NCBI GenBank assembly: GCA_025558075.1
Contig: JAHLKF010000001.1
Location: 1,612,001-1,676,000 of the forward strand
From: Gaertneriomyces semiglobifer
Taxonomy: Eukaryota; Chytridiomycota; Chytridiomycetes; Spizellomycetales; Spizellomycetaceae
Length of the DNA: 64,000 bases
Direction of reading: 5' to 3'
In this document: in pieces, positions 11,801-22,761 of the stretch
Position numbering within the stretch: the stretch's first letter is position 1
Layout: each line of letters starts with the position of its first letter
The notes under the pieces: generated by a model
Databases searched by the model: none
What the model was told of the DNA's origin: nothing
Seen by the model: the letters and a program-made list of their open reading frames with translations, nothing else
Program-made: the position numbers and the translations under genes

Positions 11801-12580
11801 GTGATGAATTCTACAACTGTTGCGAATGGGAGTGTGGGAGCGGCACCTGTTGTACCCTTACCGACACCCGGGAGCGAAGTGGATGAGAGGAAATATCAGG
11901 ACGCAAAGAGTGAGGAGTCATCGACTAAAATCATGGCGACGACAAAGACAAGAGACCTATCGAGAGTCATTGAAATCCTCGTCACCTCTGAGCAGACGTA
12001 TATTGGACGTCTTGAAACATGTGTGGATGCCTTGGAAGAAGTGGTGAAAACATGGGAATCAGAAAACTCTTATGAGACCGATCATGACATTGAGATCATG
12101 AATGCTTCCATGAGGGAGGACACGACGCCCGAAAACACGACTGGCGATCGTGCCGAGATCCTCCGTGAATTTGGGACGTACAGTCCTAACCCATACACGC
12201 CTCTGTTGTCCATCCATACTTTACTGCTTGAATCCCATCAATCGTTTTTGGATGCGATACGACAACTTCAGTCGACAGGGAAAGCAAGCGTGGGAAAAGA
12301 GGCAAGAGGGTTGGCACAACAGCTCAAACAGCACATTTTACGGATTCTGAACCCCGTGGTACGCTACATCGTGATACGGACTCGTGAACCCGACACTCTG
12401 AGTGACATCTATAATGCTGATTCGAATGACAGTGGTACGCGGTTGTGTTTGAGGAATGAGATGGATCGGGTTGTGAACATTTATGAGGGTGTGGCGGATC
12501 ACATTGACGATGGACAAATCATACGGGAGCTGTGTAAGAGGGTGCGGGGTGTTGTTGGGGTGACGGTAGACACAGCGTAA
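8819..12580 (+). CDS. large IQ / calponin-homology / DH-like (RhoGEF) protein
   Basis: A single uninterrupted exon encodes 1253 residues. An IQ motif opens the protein (IIQRAYRAYRER, about 23-34) and would bind calmodulin or a light chain. A calponin-homology-like region covers about 140-245 (VFFLELCKAVGV, LFTVKDLLY). Residues 330-1030 are low-complexity, rich in Ser, Pro, Glu and His and presumably disordered. From about residue 1042 to the end there is a DH-like domain (SRVIEILVTSEQTYIGRLE), the catalytic module of Rho/Cdc42 exchange factors. CH plus DH recalls Cdc24, but no PH or PB1 domain follows: the frame stops right after the DH-like helices. It probably links actin or polarity to calcium signalling (inferred). 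Whether the DH is complete is uncertain. Confidence 0.75.
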   Translation: MPSITMTTSTPPTKLLSQHNAEHYAATIIQRAYRAYRERTHGHLLIHLQNISKAYQRVLIETSADGASDVKGKEGRPPGASRAEVAFLSLLNSDSTFRVGAYLASTSSFPSTASSLLSYHNYDSDSHQTAQVDPRFSILPQKDSSTYALYVPRIHSWLHTLLPALVPPYNPNTPYLLPYLLRTGDILCELAVVLFPRTQCALLHKGPEFTVHKAVFFLELCKAVGVKQKYLFTVKDLLYPDPNAESEASMNATDPTTEDQSPSLLLLRTLVALERQSRKSGFGGPFLSLKHKHGRRSTLTTFVPTSHSSMSFTIHHPTNRTNSFYGQIMDVEDVVGGDIDAARKLSARYSRESLYSIYASMPTESGASGGHRNSTMMGGSGGGGRRRSSSRMSGQLRPVSGFGPVSASVSDKLRSLRTEAVKEQDQRLEQEKADFADDEHDQEHEIDHEPSVSVKSEYEDESEHSGSEHADHGHGAVLQRSRLEPQPSDTSLQTTYQRHMSVMSVDVPFNMKQHIHAEDSSSYEDEGEPIIDLKAIAQAEFGFGEKTLANGTSEDTLKDKYMKHESVMSHAPSQDSESENEHGTLQPRRDRMQESSPPLSASSFDSGNENGTVTRRWNREDERAGTACEETPGNTWEHSSSESDRARSRSLARSVSTSTSRSHSMSRSDADTEIVTLQRMNTYSTIPDDGTNTDFSSPVSPPPGSATLQSASHAQQQASLDFLELPELPAPVPATNMGILTDRFDILDDNAFGYDGFEYDDDMLDVPRLSIPPPPSRSPPFKKSVGEKGSKAKKPRGKPLPPVTGTPSEASEPTSPTSKDTPTLPVQSARTQSPPKQPLKLVVPTQPPTAPLPSLLLSPPPQQQSAQPLQLPLFDFAKLNSKLDSSLSSSTPTSSLHFGLGGFGFGVRDASEPPRSPLPPTPPANEGNGVMGASFGRGGSMSTSTTFSLEDTTFERNLKSMAFPYKFERESSDFGGGVGTESVVSGVSGATFGGVMNSTTVANGSVGAAPVVPLPTPGSEVDERKYQDAKSEESSTKIMATTKTRDLSRVIEILVTSEQTYIGRLETCVDALEEVVKTWESENSYETDHDIEIMNASMREDTTPENTTGDRAEILREFGTYSPNPYTPLLSIHTLLLESHQSFLDAIRQLQSTGKASVGKEARGLAQQLKQHILRILNPVVRYIVIRTREPDTLSDIYNADSNDSGTRLCLRNEMDRVVNIYEGVADHIDDGQIIRELCKRVRGVVGVTVDTA

Positions 12581-13027
12581 ATGTTGCAAGTTCTAGAGTA
12601 CATAGATTATTAGATTTCGTTTTTTTTTTCAACTTTGATTGATGGTTGTGGTATTTTCGTGATATCCTTCAAAGAACACACCCTCACAGCATAGCCCAGT
12701 TGCAGTGAGGTCGTGTTCACAAATTGGTGAACCAACGTGCGGGTACATAAATGCCGTGATCTTATCACTATCTATACATACTGGTCTCTTTCCGAAATGA
12801 AACTGCTACATAAACATGTTCAAGATAACCCCACAGCAAAAGAGGCCCCCGGGAAAATACTACAGAATACTTCAATATGTTAGCAAGGGCATTCACTGCA
12901 GAATCATTCCGAACATTTCCTCCAGGAACTCCACGTTGCAGTCAGCTCGCAACCATCCTTGGATGTGAAAGGATGGATGCGTGTGTTGCAATAAAAGCTC
13001 CGGTAAGAGAAAAACGGACACTTACCT
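12581..13027. other. intergenic 3' flank
   Basis: This is the 3' flank of the IQ/CH/DH gene, with a T-rich run near 12618. It contains no supported gene. A strong donor-like GTAAGT lies on the minus strand at about 13021, just left of the doubtful frame at 13028-13423, so an unseen spliced minus-strand transcript is possible. Confidence 0.45.
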
Positions 13028-13423
13028 TCACATAAACTTTAACAGCTCTTCCATGAGCTCTTTGCCCACAATATTGATTGCAGCGTACCCTGCTAAGAGT
13101 TTGTCCTCGTCTGCGTCTGGGCGCGCGCGCTTGACTTGGCTGGTGCGGCCGGCAGGAAATGCTCTTGATCTTGCCGGGTCCAGTACCGCGACAACGTCCA
13201 TGACCCTTGACGACAGCACCCATGCGGTACTGGACGCGGCAAGAGCAGTTGGGGCCGTGCAGTGTCTTGCTGGCACAGCCGGCAGGTCCGACAACCAAGG
13301 CGAAGCTCCGAAAAAGAGATCGTATACCCCGAAACCCTTTTTTCGGGAGACCTTTTCAAGGAATTCCGCTGCAGTGGTGTGTGATGACCGCGCTAAAAGA
13401 GTTCTATTAGATCTAGAATACAT
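13028..13423 (-). CDS. doubtful small gene of unknown function
   Basis: A minus-strand frame of 131 residues runs from an ATG at 13423 to a stop at 13028. The C-terminal part (GYAAINIVGKELMEELLKF) has a convincing amphipathic-helix look. The rest is Ala/Ser/Arg-rich without a recognisable domain. The region also holds a strong inverted repeat (13170-13243) and other open frames on both strands, and a donor-like GTAAGT follows in another frame. It could be a real small gene, part of a spliced gene in another frame, or a structured RNA. No function can be assigned. Confidence 0.25.
   Translation of the reverse strand: MYSRSNRTLLARSSHTTAAEFLEKVSRKKGFGVYDLFFGASPWLSDLPAVPARHCTAPTALAASSTAWVLSSRVMDVVAVLDPARSRAFPAGRTSQVKRARPDADEDKLLAGYAAINIVGKELMEELLKFM
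13170..13243. repeat. inverted repeat with 20-base arms
   Basis: The left arm at 13170-13189 is CTTGCCGGGTCCAGTACCGC. The right arm at 13224-13243 is its reverse complement with one mismatch, separated by a 34-base loop. The loop itself contains CGTC and GACG, which could pair. Nearby GCTCTT (13161) and AAGAGC (13241) offer an alternative, longer register. The sequence would fold into a strong hairpin as RNA or as a cruciform in DNA. Confidence 0.7.
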
Positions 13424-16271
13424 GCAATAATCCTTTTCAATTGATCTTACCGATGCTTGATGGGGCCTGACATTTGCGCCCTGCCAGTAATGCTTACGCC
13501 CAAGGGTGTGGGCTGGCCTCCCTTGGCTAGGTACGTAGCGATCCAGAGTCATTGCAATTACTTCATCATCGCAATTACCAGCGACGGCCGCCTCTATGCA
13601 ACCATTATTTAAAACGTCTGGATCTGGAGATCAGAGGGGGAAGGCGTGCGCGCTAGGCATTTGCGACCGGGCACACAGGAGTTCCTACATATATACACGA
13701 TACTGCTTCGCATGGCAGTGCACAGGGGCCTTTGTCGGAACAGCAACAGGGTTGACAGCTCGCGTTAGATCTTGCAAGCTCGTTCTAAATGAGGGGGCAC
13801 TACTGAATAATCACACGACGTGCTCACGTGCTGTCATGCGTATCACATGATTTTCGCGAGAGCTTTGGTTCAGAACTTCACATCCGGACATGGCCCTTAT
13901 TCCTTGGTTATGACGCAATTCATTAATCCGCCGTCCCATGGGTTCCAAGAGAAGCTTTGACAGTCGACACAAGGGGGGGGGGAGATGAGTTTAAGGAGAT
14001 GTCAAGTGACTTTTATCGAGATATGAAGTTGGGGAGTTGACTTGTGACGCGCAAGTTTTTTTTAGGTTAAATTTTCCTTTTGTGACAGTTGGGTTTTGTG
14101 TTTCTGTGTGACGGGTGCGATTAATAATTGTGCCGAGGGGTGTATCTGAGGATAATTATGGGTGAATAAGTTGACGCGGAGGAATTGGGAGGAGGCCGAG
14201 GGAAGGGAGGGAGATCGAGAGGTTGGTTACGAGGAGGAGATCAGACAGAGCAAGCGCAAGCAGGTGAAAGAGGAAGTTGTTGGGGGAATTTCAATGAATG
14301 GTGATTGTTCATGTTTTGGGTTTGGCATGCAACTTGCCGATATCATATTATGCACATGCACTGCGCATGCTGCGTGTTTCCAAAAAAGTTTTCACTGAAT
14401 TTGAAGCTGCTGATGGCGGCGAAAAAAAGTATGCTGCCATCTCCTCACTTTGGGTTTCACGCATAACAATATTCGGCAGGCCCCGCAGGATGTTGTGGTC
14501 GTTACGAGACATTGATGAGACATCGAGACGTCCATACATGCCGCAACAGACATGCACAACAGTGTTAACAGGTTAAAAAATGATTTTAATGTAGATCGTT
14601 TCCAGTTCCTGACAACTTTTTCTATTCGTCTGCGCGGAAAAGCGAGCGAGGCGACCGCGGATTCCCCCCGGTCGAGAAGATTATTCGTTCCTCTGCCTGC
14701 CTTTGAACGCCCGCTGCGTTACGCCCGCCTTCCACACACACACACACAATCTTCGCGCCGCCAATTCTGCGCTTTGTTTGGGCCCTCTGGATGTCATCAT
14801 TCCCATATCATGAATATGATGACTTGCTGCATGTGCATTACCTTGTGAAAGATTAACTTCCGAACGAGACTCGAGAGACCGGGAAGCGTTTCTTTGAGAG
14901 TAAGGAACAACCAACCGAACCGGCTTCGGGTGTGCCGTTGGTTTGCAACGTCCGGATTTCACACCTCCCGAGTGCGAAATTCACATGAGCGATACGCATC
15001 CCCCCCAACCTGATACTTTCCAGTGTGTAGATACCATACACACAGGACTGCCATATATATTCTTATTAGATATCATATTAATACCGGCTGCTTTCCTGCC
15101 ATTCCCCGCCGCCCTTCCCCGCCGCATCCTGGTGGCATCATTACTATACGTATAGATTATCACTTGCAGTGTAAAGAGTTGGACGGGTGTATATCTGCAG
15201 GACAGAGCTATAACCCCGCACAAAAGGAGCATCCACCAGGAACGGGAGGGTGATCGTTGAGAGCACTTGCTCATTTCTTATCGTCCCGCGATCAGCTTGT
15301 GGTTGGGGTTGACGCCCCTGTCATCTCAACAACACAAAACAACCACCTTCTTTTATTAGTGAGGAAGGGAGAGAGAGATATTGGGAATTCTACGATTCAC
15401 CGGGCTACAACACCAGTGGTCACTTTGTTGGACATATTGACCCGCCTCTTTGGGTCCATCCCTAGTTTTTTTGGGAGGTTTGGGAAACTTGGTCCTGAAC
15501 AAAGAACACACAAGAGGTGCAACACGATAATAACGTCAAGGGTCCCTTCCCTCCCCCGCCCCGGTTGTCGGATTGTCCGAATCGAGCCGGCCCATTGATC
15601 CTGCCAATCAAAATCAGGACCAGCTTGCCCTCGAACGAACCTCGGCCCCCCCAACCTCCTTCGGACTTTGTTCGTACAAAGACATGTCCCATCGGTAGAT
15701 TCGTTAACCGAGCAACACACACTCCTTGAACGATATCCCCGTCTGGAACTTTTCACTACTTTAGTGACGACTGCTTCCTCTCTCTCTCTCTATTCCATTT
15801 CGACACTTATTGTACCCGGTGTACACACGGTGCAGCTCACAGCACTGTTCGAATCCACGCGTTGTGTGTGGGCCAGCAACCCCCACCCACCCAACAAAGT
15901 TCACACACATTCGTTAGTGGGTGGATTTTTTACATTTACCGGGGAACTGTTTTCAGGAGCATCTGTTAGATTACCAAGGGCGACATCGAAATCAAACGGG
16001 CACCCACTCGGGTGGTGAGACCGACGGCACACGGACTTCATCTTTGCAATCAGTGCGTGAAGCAAAAGCCATTCACGGGATAACGAGATCTCGTTAAAGA
16101 AACGATTGAAAAGAAGGCCTAATAGGCTGTGACGGACAAAGCAGAGAGCCCTGCTGTACGTCAGCAACTTTGAAGGAACATTGGGCCATTCGCATCACAC
16201 CTTCGCGTTTTTCTGTTCACACAGTCCAGAAACTGGAGTTAGAGTGAATGTGTGCTGTCGTGAACGACACC
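13424..16271. other. 2.8 kb without a supported gene; upstream region of the zinc-binding protein gene
   Basis: Short frames occur on both strands but none has coding composition or a recognisable domain. The stretch contains a G run at about 13973-13982, a CACGTG box in tgctcacgtgctgtc (about 13825), a CA repeat near 14740 and a pyrimidine run near 15775-15790. It is probably a long promoter plus 5' leader of the gene at 16272. An unrecognised ncRNA is possible. Confidence 0.45.
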
Positions 16272-19200
16272 ATGTCCTATCAGTTCCCGCCGCCGACCTC
16301 ACGTCAGCATTCTGGCCAAAATCCTTCACAGATGGGAATGCGACCCCCACCACCACCGCCACACGATGGGCAGGATGGGCATCATCTAAATGGACAACGA
16401 CCGTTGAGCGGAGGAAAGATGTCGAGTGCCTCGTATGATGGAGGAGGGTATCTTCCGCCGCCACATTATGGTGGAGTCAGTCATGGACATGGGCCTCATG
16501 GCCCACCCCAACAGGTAAGCTTGAATGTCACAGACATGTTTTGCTGGTCTAAAAGTGCTCGAGTTCACTGATATGTTGGTCAAATTGCTTCTGAACAGTT
16601 ACCTCCTCTCCATATCCCCTACTCCTACTCAAGCTATCCGCCGCATCCGTCGCCATCAAATTACCATTCCCAACAAGCCATGTCCGTGCATCATGGGCAT
16701 GGCCCACCACCACCGCAAACGCATTCGGCTCACGGACACGCACATAGCAATAGCGACGGAGGGCAAGGCGGCCATGGCGGATCAGGATCCAGCCTTGGTC
16801 CTGGAGGATACCCATACAAGCAAGAATTCCCGCAACGGTGGATGTCTCCACCCCCACTCCACCAGTCTTCACACTCGCAACAATCACATTCATCCCATCA
16901 CCATCACCTGCCACCGCATCTACCTCCGCCGATTTCCACACACACACTACCACCACCTCAACAGCAATCTTCGCAGCACGGTTTGCCTCACCCGCGATCG
17001 GCGCCTGTCGAGTTCCCACCACCAGACGCAGGATTTTTTGAACCGATGGATTCATACAATGGTGCTGGCTACCAGCGTATGTCTGACTATCGTGACTACG
17101 ACGACATGAATATGAGTAGATCTTATCCAAGCCATCCATCCTATGCACCAGGCATGACGCGATCAAGTTCGTACAGCGGTTACGGAACTTCACTGCCGCC
17201 TCCACATAGCGGAAGCTCGAACGGTGCCGGTGCAGGCCGCAACCAGGACACATATGGTGGATATTCATTATCCGCGGCATCTGGTTCTTCCATGCCTTAT
17301 TCTGGTACGTCGAATCCCCCGAGTCATCAGCACGCCTCGCACCCGCCGCCCCCGCCACTGAATATACCTTTACCGCCAGCTGCAGAGGAGATGGCGTATT
17401 CGCCTGCTGTTGAGAAAGAAGCGGGCTACTTTGGACGGCAGTTGGGTAATGTCAACAGAGATATTATGTATTCGCCGAGCACACCCACCACGCCGTTGGG
17501 TTCATTAAGTCTGGGGAGTTATCCGCCGTTTCCCGATATGAAAGGTGTCTCGGGGTCGACTGCCACTGGCAATTCGTCGGGGCAGAATGGATCGTATGCT
17601 CACCCAAGCGGGTCCATATCGATTGTACCGAATGCTGCGGGTACTGCAGCACGCAAGGGCGCGGTTCCCCGGCGCAAGAAAACGACGCTGACGGAGCTTG
17701 CCCATTGCACGCGATGTAATTCCACGATTGCGACGTTGATCTTGCATGGTACGCCTGAGACGCTCTCCCAGCCACATGTGATTGATATGCGATGTCTGGC
17801 GTGCGAGTTCGGGATGGACGTGGCGATGGAGACGCGAGTGGCGCCGCCACCACGGCGGAGAAGAAAGAGGGTGCAAGTGTATGGTCCTGGAGCAGAGTTG
17901 GATTGTGATGTGTGTATGAGACGGATTGGGAGTGGTGGTGTGAGACGCGTGCAGGAGTATGGGTATGAAGGTTATAATGGGCAGAATGCGTCGTATTATG
18001 ACCAGCATCATCAACATTCGCCTTCGAATGGTGGTGGTGGTTTTGCGCAATCCGCTGGGTTGTATGGGGGCAATGGTGCGGCCGGAGGTACAGGTGGAGA
18101 AATGTCGGGATCTGGATCAGGGAGTGGTGGTGGTCATCATCGGTCGTCACAGGAATGGGTTGAACCGCAGTTTGAAGTGGAGGTGATATGTGTTTCATGT
18201 CATAGCAAGTACGCGCTATGTACGGAATGCGGAGGTGGAGGCACGTTTCGCACGGGCAAGTGGCGACCGAGGGAGTTGTTCCCCAAAGGCCGCAAGACGT
18301 GTAGTTTGAGCCATTTGCGGGTAGGGTCGAATGCGAAAATGGAGATCTATGTGTGGAAGTTGATTGAGGAGGTGTGCATGCCGATCGAGGAACCTCCGCG
18401 GGAAAAGATTTCGTTTGTGGATCAGACGGGACAGTGGGATCGACGATGGACGCCTACTGCGGCTGGGAGCGCATCTGGTCCTGGGTCTGGATCTCAACAG
18501 CAAGGACAGCAGGGACACTCTTCGCCTGACCAACCGGCTCAGCGGTACGTGTATGGGACTCAGGCGTTACCACTTCTCCTTCGCGAGTTACGCGAAGTGT
18601 ACGAAGACGGTTTCATGACGAATCTTGCAGTGCCGACCGTCATGGAGTCTTTACCGATGGTTTCCACATGGGAAAAAATCACGGGGAGATTCGAACGTGC
18701 TTGGCACGAGTTTATGGGTGCGTTGACGCGGCCGCGCGAAGGCGTACGGATCATGATGGCTGTAGCGTGGATGAAAATCGACAATGACGGACGACGGTAT
18801 GGGAAGAAAGGCAAAACCGCCCATCATGGTGTTGGGTTACGGGTTGCGAAATCAGGGTTCGCGTCTTTACAGTCTTCGGGTGTCTCCGGTGCTGCGGGCG
18901 ATCCGATTGGGAGTAGCAATGGTCATGGGAACCGCAATGCAATGATTGATTGGGAATCCATGCATCGCACGCCCCCAGGTGTCAGCGGGGCGTCGGAATA
19001 CCGGACTCGGCTTTTGGTGTCGTTCTTGACGGTGATGTGGCGCATGGAAGATGGGATCATTCTGCTGATCCCCAGCGCTGATCGAGGAACCGATCCGACA
19101 CCCAATGGGATCACTGCAGAGCTATTGCGTCGCGTCATTGGTCGAACGCGGGCTGACGCTGCTCTGGAAGGGTTGCCTGACGTGAAACACTTGTGGTGTT

Positions 19201-19547
19201 ATATGCGCAACCCGTCTGCGACTGCCCTGCAGCAGCACAGCACGCTGCATCAGACGACCACCGATTCCCCGCCACCGCCTCCGACAGCGTTACCAGGTGG
19301 GTCGGGTGGGTCGAGTGGAACCTGGCGGGCTGCAGGGATATTAGGCCGGTTAGGCATGGTGCCTGTTGAACAGTATGTTGCGAGTCTTGCCAAAGAGTTC
19401 ATTAACCAAACGGAACGGATGCCGGATCCGAGAGTGTTTGATGATGAGTTTCCGGCAGAGATTCGTGAGTATTATAGAGTTTATGGGACGGGGATTGCGG
19501 ATGTGGAGAGGGTGTTGCAGAGGGGTCGCCGAATTGTTGAAGGGTAG
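16272..19547 (+). CDS. large Cys-rich (probable zinc-binding) protein of unknown function
   Basis: Two exons (16272-16514 and 16599-19547; donor GTAAGC, acceptor gaacag, phase 0) give 1063 residues. The first 380 or so residues are a low-complexity region of Pro, His, Gly, Ser and Tyr that opens MSYQFPPPTS. The middle carries paired cysteines: CTRC at 451, CLAC at 480, CDVC at 517, CVSC at 612 and CTEC at 622-625. These could form two or three zinc sites. After the last pair comes a striking block, FRTGKWRPRELFPKGRKTC, then a folded, well-conserved-looking region to the end with helices and a SFLTVMWRMEDGIILLIPS core. I recognise no named family. Nuclear regulation or RNA work is a guess only. 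Confidence 0.8.
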
Positions 19548-20293
19548 GAAGAGCGGGAGGGCGGCGTGCTATGTTCCTTATTGGGAAGCGAAATGCACTT
19601 ATTTGGCGTTTTTATTAATAGTTATATCCGACTGTGTGGGTGGAGGGTGGAGAATGGAAGAGAGGAGGTTGAACCGGGAAAATCATATATAGAGAAACCA
19701 TTTTTTATTTGGACGCGGAGTCTCTTTGAGTGCTGAGGTTTTTTTTTTATTTCTCATAATCGTGGATGAATTACTGCGTGGGGAGGTGATGGGAACCGGT
19801 GGATTAGACAGAGAAAATTAGATAATATCTTGTCGTCGTGTGAATGTGTGTGTGGGCGTATTGACGAAATTATTGGGATGTTGGGATGGGGAGTTAGAGA
19901 AGATAAAAAGTAGAAGTTGGGTGGTGTGTACCTGTGTATTTGTTCATCTTGTTCATCGTAAAGAGCATTTGTAAATCCTTATGCGTCTTTTCGAAAAATA
20001 TGATGCTTCTGAACCAGAACCTGCATACATGCATTACCGATGAACATTTTCACCTACTCGGCATCGGTGAGAACCTCGGTGTCGAGATGCATATGTAGAT
20101 CTTGGTTTTGGCGGAAGCGGTAGAACGTTCAAGTAAGTGAGCTCGTGCTGTCTGGCTGGGTGTGTTTCTCGCGTACATATTGTTATTGATTACCAGATAA
20201 TGTCGGCGCTTCAAAGCTTGCCTTCCATTTGAACATGGGAGAAGTGACGGAAGAGAGGACGAGAACACTGCAAGGGTTTTTCGCTAAACAAGG
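19548..20293. other. intergenic region
   Basis: This is the 3' flank of the Cys-rich protein gene, with T-rich runs (19698-19750), followed by the promoter of the small acidic protein gene. No gene, repeat or RNA could be supported. Confidence 0.55.
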
Positions 20294-20803
20294 ATGTCTG
20301 CGAAGAGGGATTTTGGAAGTGACAGTGAGAATGGTGAGCATACGAATGCTTCTTTGTTGTGACCCAACATTGGAAGTAGTTTGTTATTCCAAAGGCATTC
20401 TACCACAACCGTCCTTTCATCATTTTACAACACCTTGGTTGCTCACACTTTATCGTTTCTTTCTTACAGAGGAAATGGACTACGACATGCACGCATCCAG
20501 CTCAACCCATTCGATCGACACACCCCCACATAGTCAGAACCCAGCTGCGATGACGTACGGAACGTCCTTTGAGGATGCGATGGCTGTGACGTTGGGGAAG
20601 AAGGAGAAGGAGAAGGAGGAGAGTTTGGTGGATGTGGAGTTTTTTAATGGTGAGTTTGTGTTTCTCTGGGGTTTTTTTTTTGCGTGCTGTGAGGGAGAAT
20701 GGCAAAAGTGCATTGGATGTTGAGTAATGGGGTTTTCTTTTTTTTGGGTGCTTGTTGTTTTGTAGCGTTTGATGATGATTGTGATGAGACGAGGTATGTG
20801 TGA
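20294..20803 (+). CDS. 85-residue acidic protein, COPS9/CSNAP-like candidate
   Basis: Three small exons (20294-20333, 20470-20649, 20766-20803) were assembled by matching phase-1 joins: donors GTGAGC and GTGAGT, acceptors ttacag and tgtag. The protein starts MSAKRDFGSDSENEE. It is disordered and acidic, with a Lys/Glu run (KKEKEKEE), and ends VDVEFFNAFDDDCDETRYV. That end resembles the Phe/Asp-rich C-terminus of COPS9 (CSNAP), the small ninth subunit of the COP9 signalosome that removes NEDD8 from cullins, and of plant SMAP1. The match is short and the family is poorly constrained, so this is a candidate only. It is invisible in a simple frame scan because no exon is long. Confidence 0.5.
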
Positions 20804-21307
20804 GATGATGGAGGTTGGGACCGATGTGTGGATATGATGGACGGTGGTCGGTTGAGCTGGCAGGACGTAATGGCGCTCAAGTCCTTTCCCCACTTCATCA
20901 ATATCACCACACAGACTGTGGTGCACTGTACACACACCCCAGACAACAGACCATGTTCCTCCCTTTACCTCTCTGAACGTACATATCTCCAAATTCAATC
21001 CCCCCCTTCGCAAATGCCAACAATTGTTTGTTGTCCGAACTGAAGTGTTCCACACGCGACGCGGAGGTGACATAAAATAAATCGCGGGGAACAGCCTTCG
21101 GCCAAAGCATTTTCCCAGTTCCTTGTTATATAATCTGCTCCCACAGGAAGCATAAATAGGTTTTCGCACTGAAAACTGCCCGCACAGTTTGTAGTCGTCG
21201 AGAGTAGCTCTAAAACCTCATCTTCATCAACTATCATCAGTTACACTCTGTTGATACCCTCCAGTAATCCTTTCGTCTCATCTTGAACCAAGAATCAAAA
21301 CCACACA
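20804..21307. promoter_or_regulatory. promoter region of the SDR gene
   Basis: This 504-base interval carries a TATA-like TTATATAA at 21126-21133 and a CATAAATAG at about 21151. Both lie 155-180 bases before the SDR start codon. Frames on the minus strand across it (20534-21169) overlap the spliced small gene and look fortuitous. Confidence 0.45.
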
Positions 21308-22404
<1,097 letters not shown>

Positions 22405-22761
22405 GCCCTTTCTGTTGAGGCAACGATGCTCACGCTGTTATTATGTACATGCCGTTCTGAAATCCTCCAAAATAACAATCTCATACTGTATACGTACGTT
22501 CACAATTGCACGCACTTTGTTTCTAACATCCGTATCATGTACCATGGCACGTCTACGCATCTACTAGACTTCTACAGACCTACTGATTGTTTATCACTTC
22601 ATACTTTATTTGGACCGTATCCTGCCTTCCCAAGCATGCCATTCTTCATCTGCCGCCAGATGGCGATAAAATGCATCCCTGGGACCCGAACAGCTCAAAT
22701 GTAGATCCGGAACCGCATAATGCGAACCAGGTGCGTGACCATCCGCCGGAACAGAACCAAC
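22405..22761. other. convergent intergenic region
   Basis: This interval separates the SDR gene (plus) from the dolichyl-diphosphatase gene (minus) and holds both 3' ends. AT-rich sequence with tattatg and aataac motifs is present, but no gene. Confidence 0.55.

Noticed and set aside
13960..13990. Poly-G run as a possible origin or telomere-like signal
   Set aside because: A single homopolymer run without repeats around it; most likely simple sequence.
17464..18198. 244-residue His/Thr/Ser-rich minus-strand frame
   Set aside because: Antisense to the Cys-rich protein; composition is due to the Gly-rich sense strand.
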